A DNA stretch of 31,862 nucleotides, taken from assembly GCA_910577655.1 (NCBI GenBank), contig CAJTOW010000035.1, forward strand, positions 1 through 31,862, written 5' to 3'. A program made the translations under genes and the position numbers. Below, in pieces: positions 23,417 to 31,862 of the stretch (positions are counted from its first letter, which is position 1; each line of letters opens with the position of its first letter). Below the pieces are notes generated by a model that had not been told where the DNA came from, did no database searches, and worked only from the letters and a program-made list of their open reading frames with translations. The DNA comes from an uncultured Lachnospiraceae bacterium (GTDB lineage Bacteria > Bacillota > Clostridia > Lachnospirales > Lachnospiraceae).

Positions 23417-23580
23417 CCAGTTTATAGTTTTTTAACAAACACAGAGTCTGGCAAATGTAACAGTTCTGTTCATGGAATTGATGTTTTGAAAGGTACACTC
23501 TAATACTTTCTGTCCGGTGCTCCTCTTTATCCGCATGTTTGGTTTTCTTTAAGTGTTCTATCCACAAACAACATACAGCC

Positions 23581-23619
23581 AAAAAGAAGCACCCTACAGA
23601 TTGCTCCATAGAGTGCTTC
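23581..23619 (-). terminator. Intrinsic terminator of the giant surface-protein gene
   Basis: On the minus strand GAAGCACTCTA pairs with TAGGGTGCTTC (one G-T pair) around a 12-base loop and is followed by TTTTT. It lies about 85 bases after the stop of the adhesin gene. Confidence 0.88.
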
Positions 23620-23704
23620 TCTCATCTACTTAGCTGCCTTTAGCTTAACCTTTTCTGGCATAGCTGTCAGTGTCTATTGTATGGTCTTCCCGCAGTTCTG
23701 TCCC

Positions 23705-26700
23705 CTACTGCTCATCCTCTTTCTTTCTGGTGACTACAGCAAATGCTGCAAGCATCATACTGGAAAGCATCAGCATCAGGGCTGCGCTGCCGGTCTGGCC
23801 GGTCTTGGGAAGGGCTGCTAACGGTACTTCCTCGTCATCAATGAGGGCGAGAATGTCGTCGTTGCCCATATCCGGAAGGTTGGCTAAGGGTACTGCCTCA
23901 GAATCGATGGTCACGGTTCCGGGACCGCCTGCACCGCCGCCCGCACCTGGGCTTCTGGTGCTGCTTCCGCCGCCACCGCCACCGCCGCCACCAGAGCCGC
24001 CGCCCTGGGCGCCTGCGGGTACGCTGCCAGTACTTGCAGGAACGTCATCCTTCTCAAATGCATTGGGTTCATCAGGATTCATAATGGTTCCTTCAGTGAT
24101 TACTTCATTAACAAAGTTTCTGTTAAAGAGATCATTTCTGGTTACTACATAAACAGCTTTCACAACCACTGTCTCTTTGAGAGCCAGATTTTCAATAACA
24201 GCTTCCTTACCATTAGCGCTCACCGTATACCGATTGCCGGATTCGACGATTCTTGCGCCATCCAGCAGTTCCTTCACACGGATTTCCTTCAGCGGGCGGT
24301 TGCCGCTGTTGGTGACAATGATATCGAACCGTGCTTCCTCGCCTACGCGGAAGTATCCTCTTGACGGAAGGTTGGTAACCTTCTTATCTACCGTCCAGGC
24401 ATTATCTGGATTTGCCTCAAAGTGTGCAGTAAAATGGTTATGCGCAGTGTAACCAGCAAAATTCTTCTCTTCCCAGGTCTGTTTCCACTGGGCCGTATCT
24501 CTTGACAGATCCCATTCATTATTGTCATCCGTCCACTTCAGCAGGTAATATTTCTGCGGATCTTTGGGGGATGCAACCGGCTGCTGGGTCGGCCATACTG
24601 GTGTAACCTCTCCAATCTCAATGATTGCGTTGGTAGTCTTATCTCTGGTAACCTTGCAGATCGTCTTTACTTCTTTGTAAGTGTCGCTTACATTCAGCAC
24701 GCCATTGGCTTCTGCAGAGTAGGTAAATGCAATCTGGTACTTATCCGGAATACCGTCAGACCGGTTCGGATTCTCCTTATCAGGATTGCCCGGTTCAGTC
24801 TCGCCAAGTTCATCCAATGCGTAATATACATTCAGAATATTGGCATCTGCGTTGACAGAAACTTTTGTTGCTCCTTCAATCTTCTCAAATGAGTATGTTC
24901 TTTCATTCCATGTTGTCTCATTCGTTGCATATGGAATGGCAGATTCAAAGACTGCATCTGTTACAATCTTCTTTAATGCCCCATTCTCTACATACCGTCC
25001 TTTGACAGCCGGATTCTCGTAGAAGTAATGAACTTCATACTTCAGATCACCGCGCTTTGCAAAATGTGCCTTGTAGGTAGCTGCCACATTCAGGCCATTT
25101 ACCTTATTTGGTACAAATGCTGCCTTGTCAGACACCGGACGGCCTGCCTCATCGGTCCACTGTACAAAACGGTAGCCCTCTGCTGGTACTGCTGTAGATC
25201 CTTTTGCTGTTGCAGTCACTGGTGCAAGCGTCTCGGAGCTTTCCAGATCGGCTGGGCTTGTAGATGCTGCGGAAGCAGTCACCTTGCCATGTGCCGTGTC
25301 TCCTTCTTCCACTACTACCACATAGGTGATCGTAATGTCGGGATCCTCGTCATAGTAATACATGATAGAGGTATTTGCTGGTACAGTCGCTGCCAGATTT
25401 TCTACTCTGGTTCCGTTTACTTCAATACGGTTCAGATGGTAGCCGGCATAAGTCTTTGCATGTACACTGGCAGTGCTCAGGACATCCGGATCATTGACCC
25501 ATACCGTATTTCTCAGAGTTTCGCGGTCTGCTTCGCGGATAGTTCCACCGACGTTGTAGTCTGCGGTTGCTTGTAAGGTCTTGGTCTGACTGTCGTCACG
25601 GACGTAGATCAAGGTGATCGTTGTCCCGCTGGCTACGCTCTTGGTTCCTTCCGCTAAGCTCATGCTGCTGAACTTGTAGCCCGTGTAGCTCTTCTGGGCC
25701 AGACTTCCCTCCACGATAGCAATCGTCGGGTTTTTCTCGTTGATCCACGCTGTATCCTCATACGTCCTAGTATCACCGGTCTGCTCCACTCCGCCCACCA
25801 CGTGCTTCACCGTGTATGCGGTCTTCTGCGTCTGGCCGTCGTCCCTCACGTAGGTCAGGGTGATCGTCGTCCCGCTGGGCACGCTCTTGGTCCCCTCTTC
25901 CACGCTCATGCTGCTGAACTTGTAGCCCGTGTAGCTCTTCTGGGCCAGGCTCCCATCCTCGATGGCGATCGTCGGGTTCTTCTCGTTGATCCACGCCGTA
26001 TTCTCATACGTCTTGGTATCATCGGTCTGCTCCACTCCGTCCACCACGTGCTTCACCGTGTACTCAGTCTTCTGCGTCTGCTGGTCATCCTTCACATACT
26101 CATAGACATAAACTTTATTATGATGATCCTTAGTAAACGTCTCCGGTGCCAGATCAGTCCAGCTTCCTACTGTATATCCAGTTGCAGGTTTATCACCCAC
26201 TTCCGGGTTCGGATATTTCGCTGTTCCGTTGATATCCCAATTTCCATCAGGCGTTCCATCGTCTGTCAGCGTCAATACAACCTTAATATCATCTTTCTTT
26301 CCATTATTCCAGCTTCCGTTCTCCACCCGATAGGTTACAGTAATCTGGAACTCATCTGGAATCTTATCACTGTTAATATCCTTATGGTAGACAACTTCTG
26401 CTGTAACATTGCTGTCCTCAATTATTCCGCTCACTACCAGCGGCATTGCGACCCAGCCTTCCACTGCCGGGGACTCAATACGGTAGCTGTCACCGACGTT
26501 CAGGGGTGCCGACTCGTAATCCTCCGGCATATCCGGCGCTTTATCGCCTTCCTTCAGGTCTCCCTCGTCGTAGGTGTAGGTCACACGCACCTTGTAGTTC
26601 TCCAGATAATCCGGAATATTATTCCCATTCTCATCATCCGCCCATACCGCAAATGCTGTATGGTCTTCATTCATTATTACTTTATCATCTTCATTTTCAG

Positions 26701-29700
26701 GAATCAGCATTCCGCTAGGAGCGGTTCCATTTTTCGGAATAATGGGACCGTAGGGAGTATCAATGGTCCAACCTGCAAGCACTACTTTCCTGCCATCATA
26801 GCTCATGGCTCCCTGGCCCTGCAGAGTGACCTCTGTGCCACGATCATAGGCAGTATCGTCTACCGGCGGATTCTGGCCACCGTTTGCATCATAGGTCAGA
26901 TGAACTTTGCCCACATAGTAAACTTTAATAACATGTTCCGCAGAACTTCCCAGTATCAGAGGAAGATTCTCTACCTTCTCCAGTCTGAACCCTTCTTTGT
27001 TCTTATCCGGATACTCTGTAATCTGCTGGCCGATTTCCCCGTTTCCGGGTACGGTTGCATTTTCATCCTTTTCACCATCGTAATAGTACTCAATGGTGTA
27101 TGCTGCGGCATCTTTCTTGTACTGGAAAGTGATCTCGTGTATACCATTTTTGTTGATCTGCTGCTGTGCTGCTCCTACTAATGCATAACCAGAGAACGGC
27201 CTATAGGTTACCATGATGACATTGTCTGTAGTCGGTAACTCTGCTGTATCCAGTACCTCATTAGTATCGATGTCAACATAATTAACCTTATATGTCCACT
27301 CATCATGCTTCGTGTATACTACATTGATAACCTGATTCTCTTCCTCGATGAGGACTGTCATCAATGGAGCTGCTGCCGTGTAGCCAACGATGCTGGGAGC
27401 TTCTACTTCCACAGATGTTCTTACATTTGCTGTCTGTGACGGCTGCGGATTCGCAATGGTTTCGCCATCTTTGTCGCTTACCGGATTGTTAATCAGTTTT
27501 CCTTCGCTGTCTACATACTGGACTGTGTAACTCCGTCTGTCGCTGCTTTCCCACTTTGCATAGAGCGTCAGAGGTGCAGTGATCTGCTGGTTTTCTACAT
27601 AAGGTATGGTGCATGCCTTATCAATGTACCAGCCAAGGAACTTGTCGCCTTCCTTGCTCGGGTCAGCCGGCTGCTCGATCTGCTCACCCTTGGGAACTGT
27701 CTGGGAAGGAATATCACCTGCGCCATTGGTTTCGAAAGAAACATCGTATGTGGGAGCTTCCCACTTTGCATATACCTGCAGATTGTAGGCAGGCATTTTT
27801 GTACTCCACGCTACTTCTGTTCCATCCTCGCAAGCTGGTGATGTGTACCAGCCACCGAATGTGTAATCATTCGGGATGTCTGCGGGACGACCTGGATCTG
27901 CTGTTGGGCGGGCTGATTCGATACTAGCTTCGAATTTCACGCTGGCATCAGCAATTCCGGTGCAATTCTCAAAGGAAACTATATAGCTATTGCGCACATA
28001 ATACAATGCAGCATCGCCATAAGTACTATATGATATTCTGTCGGGTTGTTTCCAGTCCGAATAGGTATATCCTTCGATAGGGGTCTGATCCTCTTCTGTC
28101 AATTCCCCAAAGTTCATACCTTCATATGCCGCATATACTTTATAGCGGGTACCATTATAGGTCACATCACCAGTTTCACCAGCTAATACCTCTACGTAGT
28201 ATGTTATGGTCTGTGATCCATTCTTACTCTTCGCTTGATATACTTTCTTATCTTCTGCTGGCATATTGGAAAACCCAGTATAATAAGCGCTATTGCTGGG
28301 ATTACCCCACATATATTTATTATGATTTGCATCATTCCATATTTCTGAAATGTCCGTACCATATTTTGCAGTAATCCGCAGATTTGTTAACTCCCTATAA
28401 TTCCAATTAGCATTTGATTTAGATGGATAAAAACGGATAGAATACTCTTTCCTATCATAGTATACATTCTTCACCGCTTTTCCATCTGCAGTGATCTTAG
28501 TATCCACATTACTCTTATCCGCATTCAGTTTAAAACCCTCATACTCTTTCGCAGTATATGAGATGCTCTGCCCAACCGTCCCGGTTCCAGAATAAGACTC
28601 TTGATAGTCATACTGCAAACCTTCTGAATCATCATATGTTCCCGGAACTTTCTCCTGCCAGTACACCACCATATAATCCGCAGTGGTATTCTCAGTCCAT
28701 CTGGCAGTAATCGTCACATCCTCTGCCGGCATAGTCGCAGGTACATTGTCCCATCCAGCAAATGTACTTCCAACCTTTGTAGGTGCTTCACTTCCGGCTG
28801 GGGTCGTAACTGTTTCACCATATTTCAGGGAAACCGGTGCAATATAGGTGCCGCCTGCGGTATCATATTTCACAAGATAATAGTTGCGGTCATAGTAAAT
28901 ATCAATGTTGGTGGTTCCAGTGCTACTGATCCTTACATTATTAAAGGATTTGCTGGTGAAACCGGTTATATCTCTAGCTACAGCTTGTGTCTGGTCGCCT
29001 GAGATACCGTTCAGTGTTTCAATTTCAAGAATCGTATATCCATTTCCTGAAACATCTTGTGTACGGTGTGTAACTGTATATGTCTGCTCTGTACCCTGGT
29101 ACCTGACTTCTACAAGCTGGTTTTCTGTATATGCACCACTGAACGTAACTTCTGTGTCCTCTGTGGTAAATCCTTCGAGAACAGGGCTTGTAATCGTCAA
29201 ATCCACGTTTTCGCCCTTGATCACGTTAGCAACATAAGGCTGTGCTGCCCGGGAGTCATCACCATAGAGGTAATTGATCCGCAGAACAATAGCATTCTCC
29301 AGATCCGTGTAGGAGGGGATAAACTCACAACTGCTGGTGATACTTGTCAGATCGGCGGCGTTTCCCTCTCTGTCCACCCAGCCTGCGAACCTCTTGCCTT
29401 CCAGGTCGTCTGCATAAGGGGCGACCGCAGCCCCGCCATCTTTCACATACTGTACAGCAAATGGATCTGCTGCTTCTGCGGAGGAGAAGAACTTCACCAC
29501 ATGCTCATCTGCCGCGCGCACATCCAGCGCCAGGGCAAGCACTGTAGTAAAGTGCTCTGCCTCAAAGGCCACTTCCCTGAGGGTTACATCTTCCACATCC
29601 TGCTCTTTAATCACCTCAGTGCTCAGCTCGTGGGCGGCTGCTGCTTCAATGGCTTCCTTGCTGGAATCACCGGCATTGTCCACATAGGAGATCTGGACAA

Positions 29701-31862
29701 GGTCAGCGTCCTCGGTCATGGTGCGGATCCTGGAGCCGGATAATTTCACTTCTACGATATCACCATCAAAATTCACCTTGCGGCCATCCCGAGTCTCCAG
29801 ACGGATATCAAATGCGATCACGTCGTTGACCTTGGCATCTTCCATAGAGGGGTCTACCTGGTTCTGTGCCGCTTTGATCAGGGCTTCCTTGTTGCCCACT
29901 TCCTCCACCAGAAGAATGGTGTCAGCCGGAAGTACGCCTTCCTCGGCGCTTACGGATACACTGATGCCACCAACATTTTTCTGGTCTGCAAATGCCGGAT
30001 GCTCGGACACCTCTTCCATGGATGCCACGATCTCCAGGCTGTCGCTGACTTCCTCAGCTACATAGACATACTCATAGTTTTCCAGTCCGGCTGCATCTGC
30101 CGCATCCACCTGGGCCAGTTCGGCGCCGTTGGCTGTGACGCTGATAATCTCAAATCCAACCTGGGGAACCACTGCAAAGTACAGATCGTCACCCTCATTG
30201 ACTGTCCTGCTGCCTTTGAACTCAGCTGCACCTACGGGATCCACAGAGTAATCCACATGATACACACCTGCTACAGACTCAACGCCCTGCATATTCTTCA
30301 TGGAAACCTTGTAGGCTCTCGCATTTGCGGAATCCCAGATGGTCACGGTGTTGTAGGCCTTTCCGTTCAGGGTACCCAGGGTTTCGAAGGTACCGTTGAT
30401 ATCATCCTCCAGCTCCTGACCTTCGTTGAAGTCCGGGATGTCGGCTACACTGCCGTTTTCCTCGGGAGCCTCAGTTTTGCCTGCATTGTTCCCGTCTGCC
30501 GGAGTGGTCTCAGCGGGTGTCTCCACCTCTACTGGAGTCTCAGTGGCACTGGTCTCACCAGCTGTGGTAGTCTCTTCTTCTATAATAATATCGGCGTCGC
30601 CGCTTTCATTTGCTCCATCAGTCTCGTCCTCAGCTGCACTGCTTTCCTCAGCGTCGCTTTCTTCGGTTTCCTCAATGTCAGCTGCGCCGGTCTCTTCAGT
30701 CTCGGCTGCGCGGGTATCCTCGGTCTCAGCCTCGGTGGTAGCTTCTGGTTCTTCCTCTTCAGGAGCCTCAGTTCTCTCTTCGGTCTCTACCTCTACATCA
30801 GAATCCTCACTGATCTCCTGCTCCTCGTCCTGGGTAACATCTTCCGGCTCGATAACGATGTCAGCATCGTCCAATACCTCCACGCTGGATGCTACCTGGT
30901 GAAGCTTGCGGATAGAGATACTAGCGGTTGCACTTCCCTCCTCAGGAACGGCTTCTGACTCTGCCTCATCGGAAACTTCTTCAGCTACGTCTACATTTTC
31001 TTCTGCGTCAGCATCGGATACCTCGTCAGATGCGTCGGTTTCTTCTGCTCCGGCTGTATCTGCAGCATCCTCTACTTCAGAACCGTCAACGGCTGTGGTT
31101 TCTTCTGCTCCATCTGTTACATTGTCAGCTTCGGCTGCTGTAGTTTCTTCTGTCTCAGCATTTTCCCCAGCTTCGGCTGCATCAGTAGCCTCAGTATCCT
31201 CGCCTGCTTCGGTAGTTTCTACAGCTTCTCCGGCCTCGCTGCTGTCGGCTGCATTGTCACCAGCTTCACTGCTTTCCTCTGCCTCAGTCCCTTCTACGGC
31301 TTCGCTGGTTTCTTCCGGTACCTCGGCGGGTTCCGTTACATCTGCTTCTGTTCCCTCATCTGCATCTGTGTCAGCCTCCGTGGTTGGATTCAGCACTTCT
31401 GCGCCCAGTGTGTGGGGCATATCATCCACCATGTTGGTCTCGCTGTAGTCTTCCACATAAGAAGCTTCCGTGTCCTCAACATTGGCCGCGTTGGGATTGA
31501 TCGTCACGCGGGCGGTCTCATAGCCGTCCACGTTGGCACGGAATTTCACTACCATGTCGCTTTCGTTGATGAACAAGAAGATTACATCTTCTGTGCCCGC
31601 ATTGTAGAATACTTCTACCGAAGTATTCTCTGGGGCGTAACTTTCATCCACGTCCACGTCTAACTGGTAGACGGCGCCATTCTTCCCTCCTATTAATTTC
31701 TCATAGGAAGTCTTCAGGCTCTTGGACTTGGCCTTCAGCTCTAAAGAACTGAATTTGAAGGTCTCGCCGCCATCCATGGCGTCCTGGATTGCTTCCCGTA
31801 AATCGCTGCCATCAACCAGGAACAGAGCTTCCTGCTCTTCTCCGGCCGCAAACGCCACATTC
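23705..31862 (-). CDS. Giant LPKTG-anchored repetitive surface protein (5' end beyond window)
   Basis: At least 2,717 residues. The visible N-terminus, NVAFAAGEEQEAL, looks like the end of a secretion signal, so the true start lies just outside the window. Residue numbers count from the GTG at 31858. A folded region of about 150 residues is followed by an acidic Glu/Thr/Ala/Asp-rich stretch (160-470). Next come folded modules and InlB/Listeria-Bacteroides-type repeats with the GGW...W pattern (about 990-1056, 1290-1366, 1367-1440). A MucBP-like module is at about 1442-1516, two near-identical 82-residue repeats at 1924-2087 and a DUF11-like domain at about 2487-2600. A poly-glycine linker, LPKTG (2683-2687), a hydrophobic helix and the tail RKKEDEQ complete it. 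Sortase would attach it to the cell wall; mucin or host adhesion is plausible but unproven. A second motif, LPDMG, precedes LPKTG in a duplicated VPLA-LP context. Confidence 0.93.
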   Translation of the reverse strand, partial: NVAFAAGEEQEALFLVDGSDLREAIQDAMDGGETFKFSSLELKAKSKSLKTSYEKLIGGKNGAVYQLDVDVDESYAPENTSVEVFYNAGTEDVIFLFINESDMVVKFRANVDGYETARVTINPNAANVEDTEASYVEDYSETNMVDDMPHTLGAEVLNPTTEADTDADEGTEADVTEPAEVPEETSEAVEGTEAEESSEAGDNAADSSEAGEAVETTEAGEDTEATDAAEAGENAETEETTAAEADNVTDGAEETTAVDGSEVEDAADTAGAEETDASDEVSDADAEENVDVAEEVSDEAESEAVPEEGSATASISIRKLHQVASSVEVLDDADIVIEPEDVTQDEEQEISEDSDVEVETEERTEAPEEEEPEATTEAETEDTRAAETEETGAADIEETEESDAEESSAAEDETDGANESGDADIIIEEETTTAGETSATETPVEVETPAETTPADGNNAGKTEAPEENGSVADIPDFNEGQELEDDINGTFETLGTLNGKAYNTVTIWDSANARAYKVSMKNMQGVESVAGVYHVDYSVDPVGAAEFKGSRTVNEGDDLYFAVVPQVGFEIISVTANGAELAQVDAADAAGLENYEYVYVAEEVSDSLEIVASMEEVSEHPAFADQKNVGGISVSVSAEEGVLPADTILLVEEVGNKEALIKAAQNQVDPSMEDAKVNDVIAFDIRLETRDGRKVNFDGDIVEVKLSGSRIRTMTEDADLVQISYVDNAGDSSKEAIEAAAAHELSTEVIKEQDVEDVTLREVAFEAEHFTTVLALALDVRAADEHVVKFFSSAEAADPFAVQYVKDGGAAVAPYADDLEGKRFAGWVDREGNAADLTSITSSCEFIPSYTDLENAIVLRINYLYGDDSRAAQPYVANVIKGENVDLTITSPVLEGFTTEDTEVTFSGAYTENQLVEVRYQGTEQTYTVTHRTQDVSGNGYTILEIETLNGISGDQTQAVARDITGFTSKSFNNVRISSTGTTNIDIYYDRNYYLVKYDTAGGTYIAPVSLKYGETVTTPAGSEAPTKVGSTFAGWDNVPATMPAEDVTITARWTENTTADYMVVYWQEKVPGTYDDSEGLQYDYQESYSGTGTVGQSISYTAKEYEGFKLNADKSNVDTKITADGKAVKNVYYDRKEYSIRFYPSKSNANWNYRELTNLRITAKYGTDISEIWNDANHNKYMWGNPSNSAYYTGFSNMPAEDKKVYQAKSKNGSQTITYYVEVLAGETGDVTYNGTRYKVYAAYEGMNFGELTEEDQTPIEGYTYSDWKQPDRISYSTYGDAALYYVRNSYIVSFENCTGIADASVKFEASIESARPTADPGRPADIPNDYTFGGWYTSPACEDGTEVAWSTKMPAYNLQVYAKWEAPTYDVSFETNGAGDIPSQTVPKGEQIEQPADPSKEGDKFLGWYIDKACTIPYVENQQITAPLTLYAKWESSDRRSYTVQYVDSEGKLINNPVSDKDGETIANPQPSQTANVRTSVEVEAPSIVGYTAAAPLMTVLIEEENQVINVVYTKHDEWTYKVNYVDIDTNEVLDTAELPTTDNVIMVTYRPFSGYALVGAAQQQINKNGIHEITFQYKKDAAAYTIEYYYDGEKDENATVPGNGEIGQQITEYPDKNKEGFRLEKVENLPLILGSSAEHVIKVYYVGKVHLTYDANGGQNPPVDDTAYDRGTEVTLQGQGAMSYDGRKVVLAGWTIDTPYGPIIPKNGTAPSGMLIPENEDDKVIMNEDHTAFAVWADDENGNNIPDYLENYKVRVTYTYDEGDLKEGDKAPDMPEDYESAPLNVGDSYRIESPAVEGWVAMPLVVSGIIEDSNVTAEVVYHKDINSDKIPDEFQITVTYRVENGSWNNGKKDDIKVVLTLTDDGTPDGNWDINGTAKYPNPEVGDKPATGYTVGSWTDLAPETFTKDHHNKVYVYEYVKDDQQTQKTEYTVKHVVDGVEQTDDTKTYENTAWINEKNPTIAIEDGSLAQKSYTGYKFSSMSVEEGTKSVPSGTTITLTYVRDDGQTQKTAYTVKHVVGGVEQTGDTRTYEDTAWINEKNPTIAIVEGSLAQKSYTGYKFSSMSLAEGTKSVASGTTITLIYVRDDSQTKTLQATADYNVGGTIREADRETLRNTVWVNDPDVLSTASVHAKTYAGYHLNRIEVNGTRVENLAATVPANTSIMYYYDEDPDITITYVVVVEEGDTAHGKVTASAASTSPADLESSETLAPVTATAKGSTAVPAEGYRFVQWTDEAGRPVSDKAAFVPNKVNGLNVAATYKAHFAKRGDLKYEVHYFYENPAVKGRYVENGALKKIVTDAVFESAIPYATNETTWNERTYSFEKIEGATKVSVNADANILNVYYALDELGETEPGNPDKENPNRSDGIPDKYQIAFTYSAEANGVLNVSDTYKEVKTICKVTRDKTTNAIIEIGEVTPVWPTQQPVASPKDPQKYYLLKWTDDNNEWDLSRDTAQWKQTWEEKNFAGYTAHNHFTAHFEANPDNAWTVDKKVTNLPSRGYFRVGEEARFDIIVTNSGNRPLKEIRVKELLDGARIVESGNRYTVSANGKEAVIENLALKETVVVKAVYVVTRNDLFNRNFVNEVITEGTIMNPDEPNAFEKDDVPASTGSVPAGAQGGGSGGGGGGGGGSSTRSPGAGGGAGGPGTVTIDSEAVPLANLPDMGNDDILALIDDEEVPLAALPKTGQTGSAALMLMLSSMMLAAFAVVTRKKEDEQ
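25598..26089 (-). repeat. Two near-identical 246-bp tandem repeats in the surface-protein gene
   Basis: Copy 1 (26089-25844) and copy 2 (25843-25598) each encode 82 residues starting DDxQTQKTxYTVKHVV and ending with TYVR or IYVR. The middle segment INEKNPTIAI and YTGYKFSSMS are identical in both. A third, strongly diverged unit follows (DDSQTKTLQATADYNVGGTI), which suggests recent duplication or gene conversion of the first two only. Confidence 0.92.

Noticed and set aside
23352..23609. 85-codon minus-strand frame
   Set aside because: Its start lies inside the adhesin terminator hairpin and it overlaps the promoter at 23388; no family match.
30426..31448. Two long serine/alanine-rich plus-strand frames (30426-30902 and 30906-31448)
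   Set aside because: They are antisense to the acidic Glu/Thr-rich part of the adhesin; the codon bias there keeps the reverse frame open. No ribosome binding site or family match.

Overview
The window looks like chromosomal DNA of a Lachnospiraceae-type Firmicute (Enterocloster/Clostridium-cluster-XIVa-like). The evidence is strong AAAGGAGG ribosome binding sites, TTGACA-17-TATAAT-type promoters, LCAC-type lipoprotein signals, YesM/YesN two-component proteins, an Rpn-type transposase remnant and a giant LPKTG-anchored adhesin with MucBP/InlB-like repeats. GC is moderate to fairly high. No rRNA, tRNA, CRISPR array or complete insertion sequence was found.

Layout. (a) 1-3400, minus strand: the start of an ABC importer operon. 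It has a consensus promoter, a DUF3798-like binding lipoprotein whose frame is broken in a run of nine G, a hairpin, then a double-NBD sugar-type ATPase that runs off the left edge and ends in a 36-bp tandem repeat. (b) 3439-5092, minus: a HigB-like toxin and a HigA-like antitoxin fused to an ImmA/IrrE metalloprotease domain, with their own promoter and operator, bracketed by two copies of one short palindromic element. (c) 5166-12662, minus: amidohydrolase, binding lipoprotein, double ATPase, two RbsC-type permeases and a LarA-family (nickel-pincer racemase/epimerase) protein. (d) 12888-18281, plus, divergent from (c): a cyclase/kynurenine-formamidase-fold hydrolase, a membrane-anchored periplasmic-binding-protein sensor, a candidate 51-aa ORF, a YesM-type histidine kinase and a YesN/AraC-type response regulator. 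(e) 18287-22256, minus: metG, a TraX-family membrane protein and a TatD hydrolase. (f) 22400-23580: a degraded Rpn-type gene and a nest of palindromes, downstream of a very good promoter that has no intact gene. (g) 23705 to the right edge, minus: a surface protein of more than 2,700 residues, lacking only its extreme N-terminus.

Regions (c) and (d) read as one catabolic locus. An anchored binding protein and the YesM/YesN pair would sense an extracellular small molecule, as the XylFII-LytS-YesN systems of clostridia do for xylose. They would then induce the divergent importer, which carries three small-molecule enzymes: amidohydrolase, cyclase-fold hydrolase and LarA-type epimerase. This combination suggests uptake of a sugar-derived or 2-hydroxy acid/lactone compound rather than a plain sugar, but the substrate cannot be read from sequence. 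It is the best candidate here for a little-described system. A second theme is repeated short DNA: a dispersed palindrome with core GTAACAGTTCAG, 36-bp coding repeats in two unrelated genes, a 66-bp repeat in the sensor gene and a 101-bp imperfect palindrome inside the importer operon.
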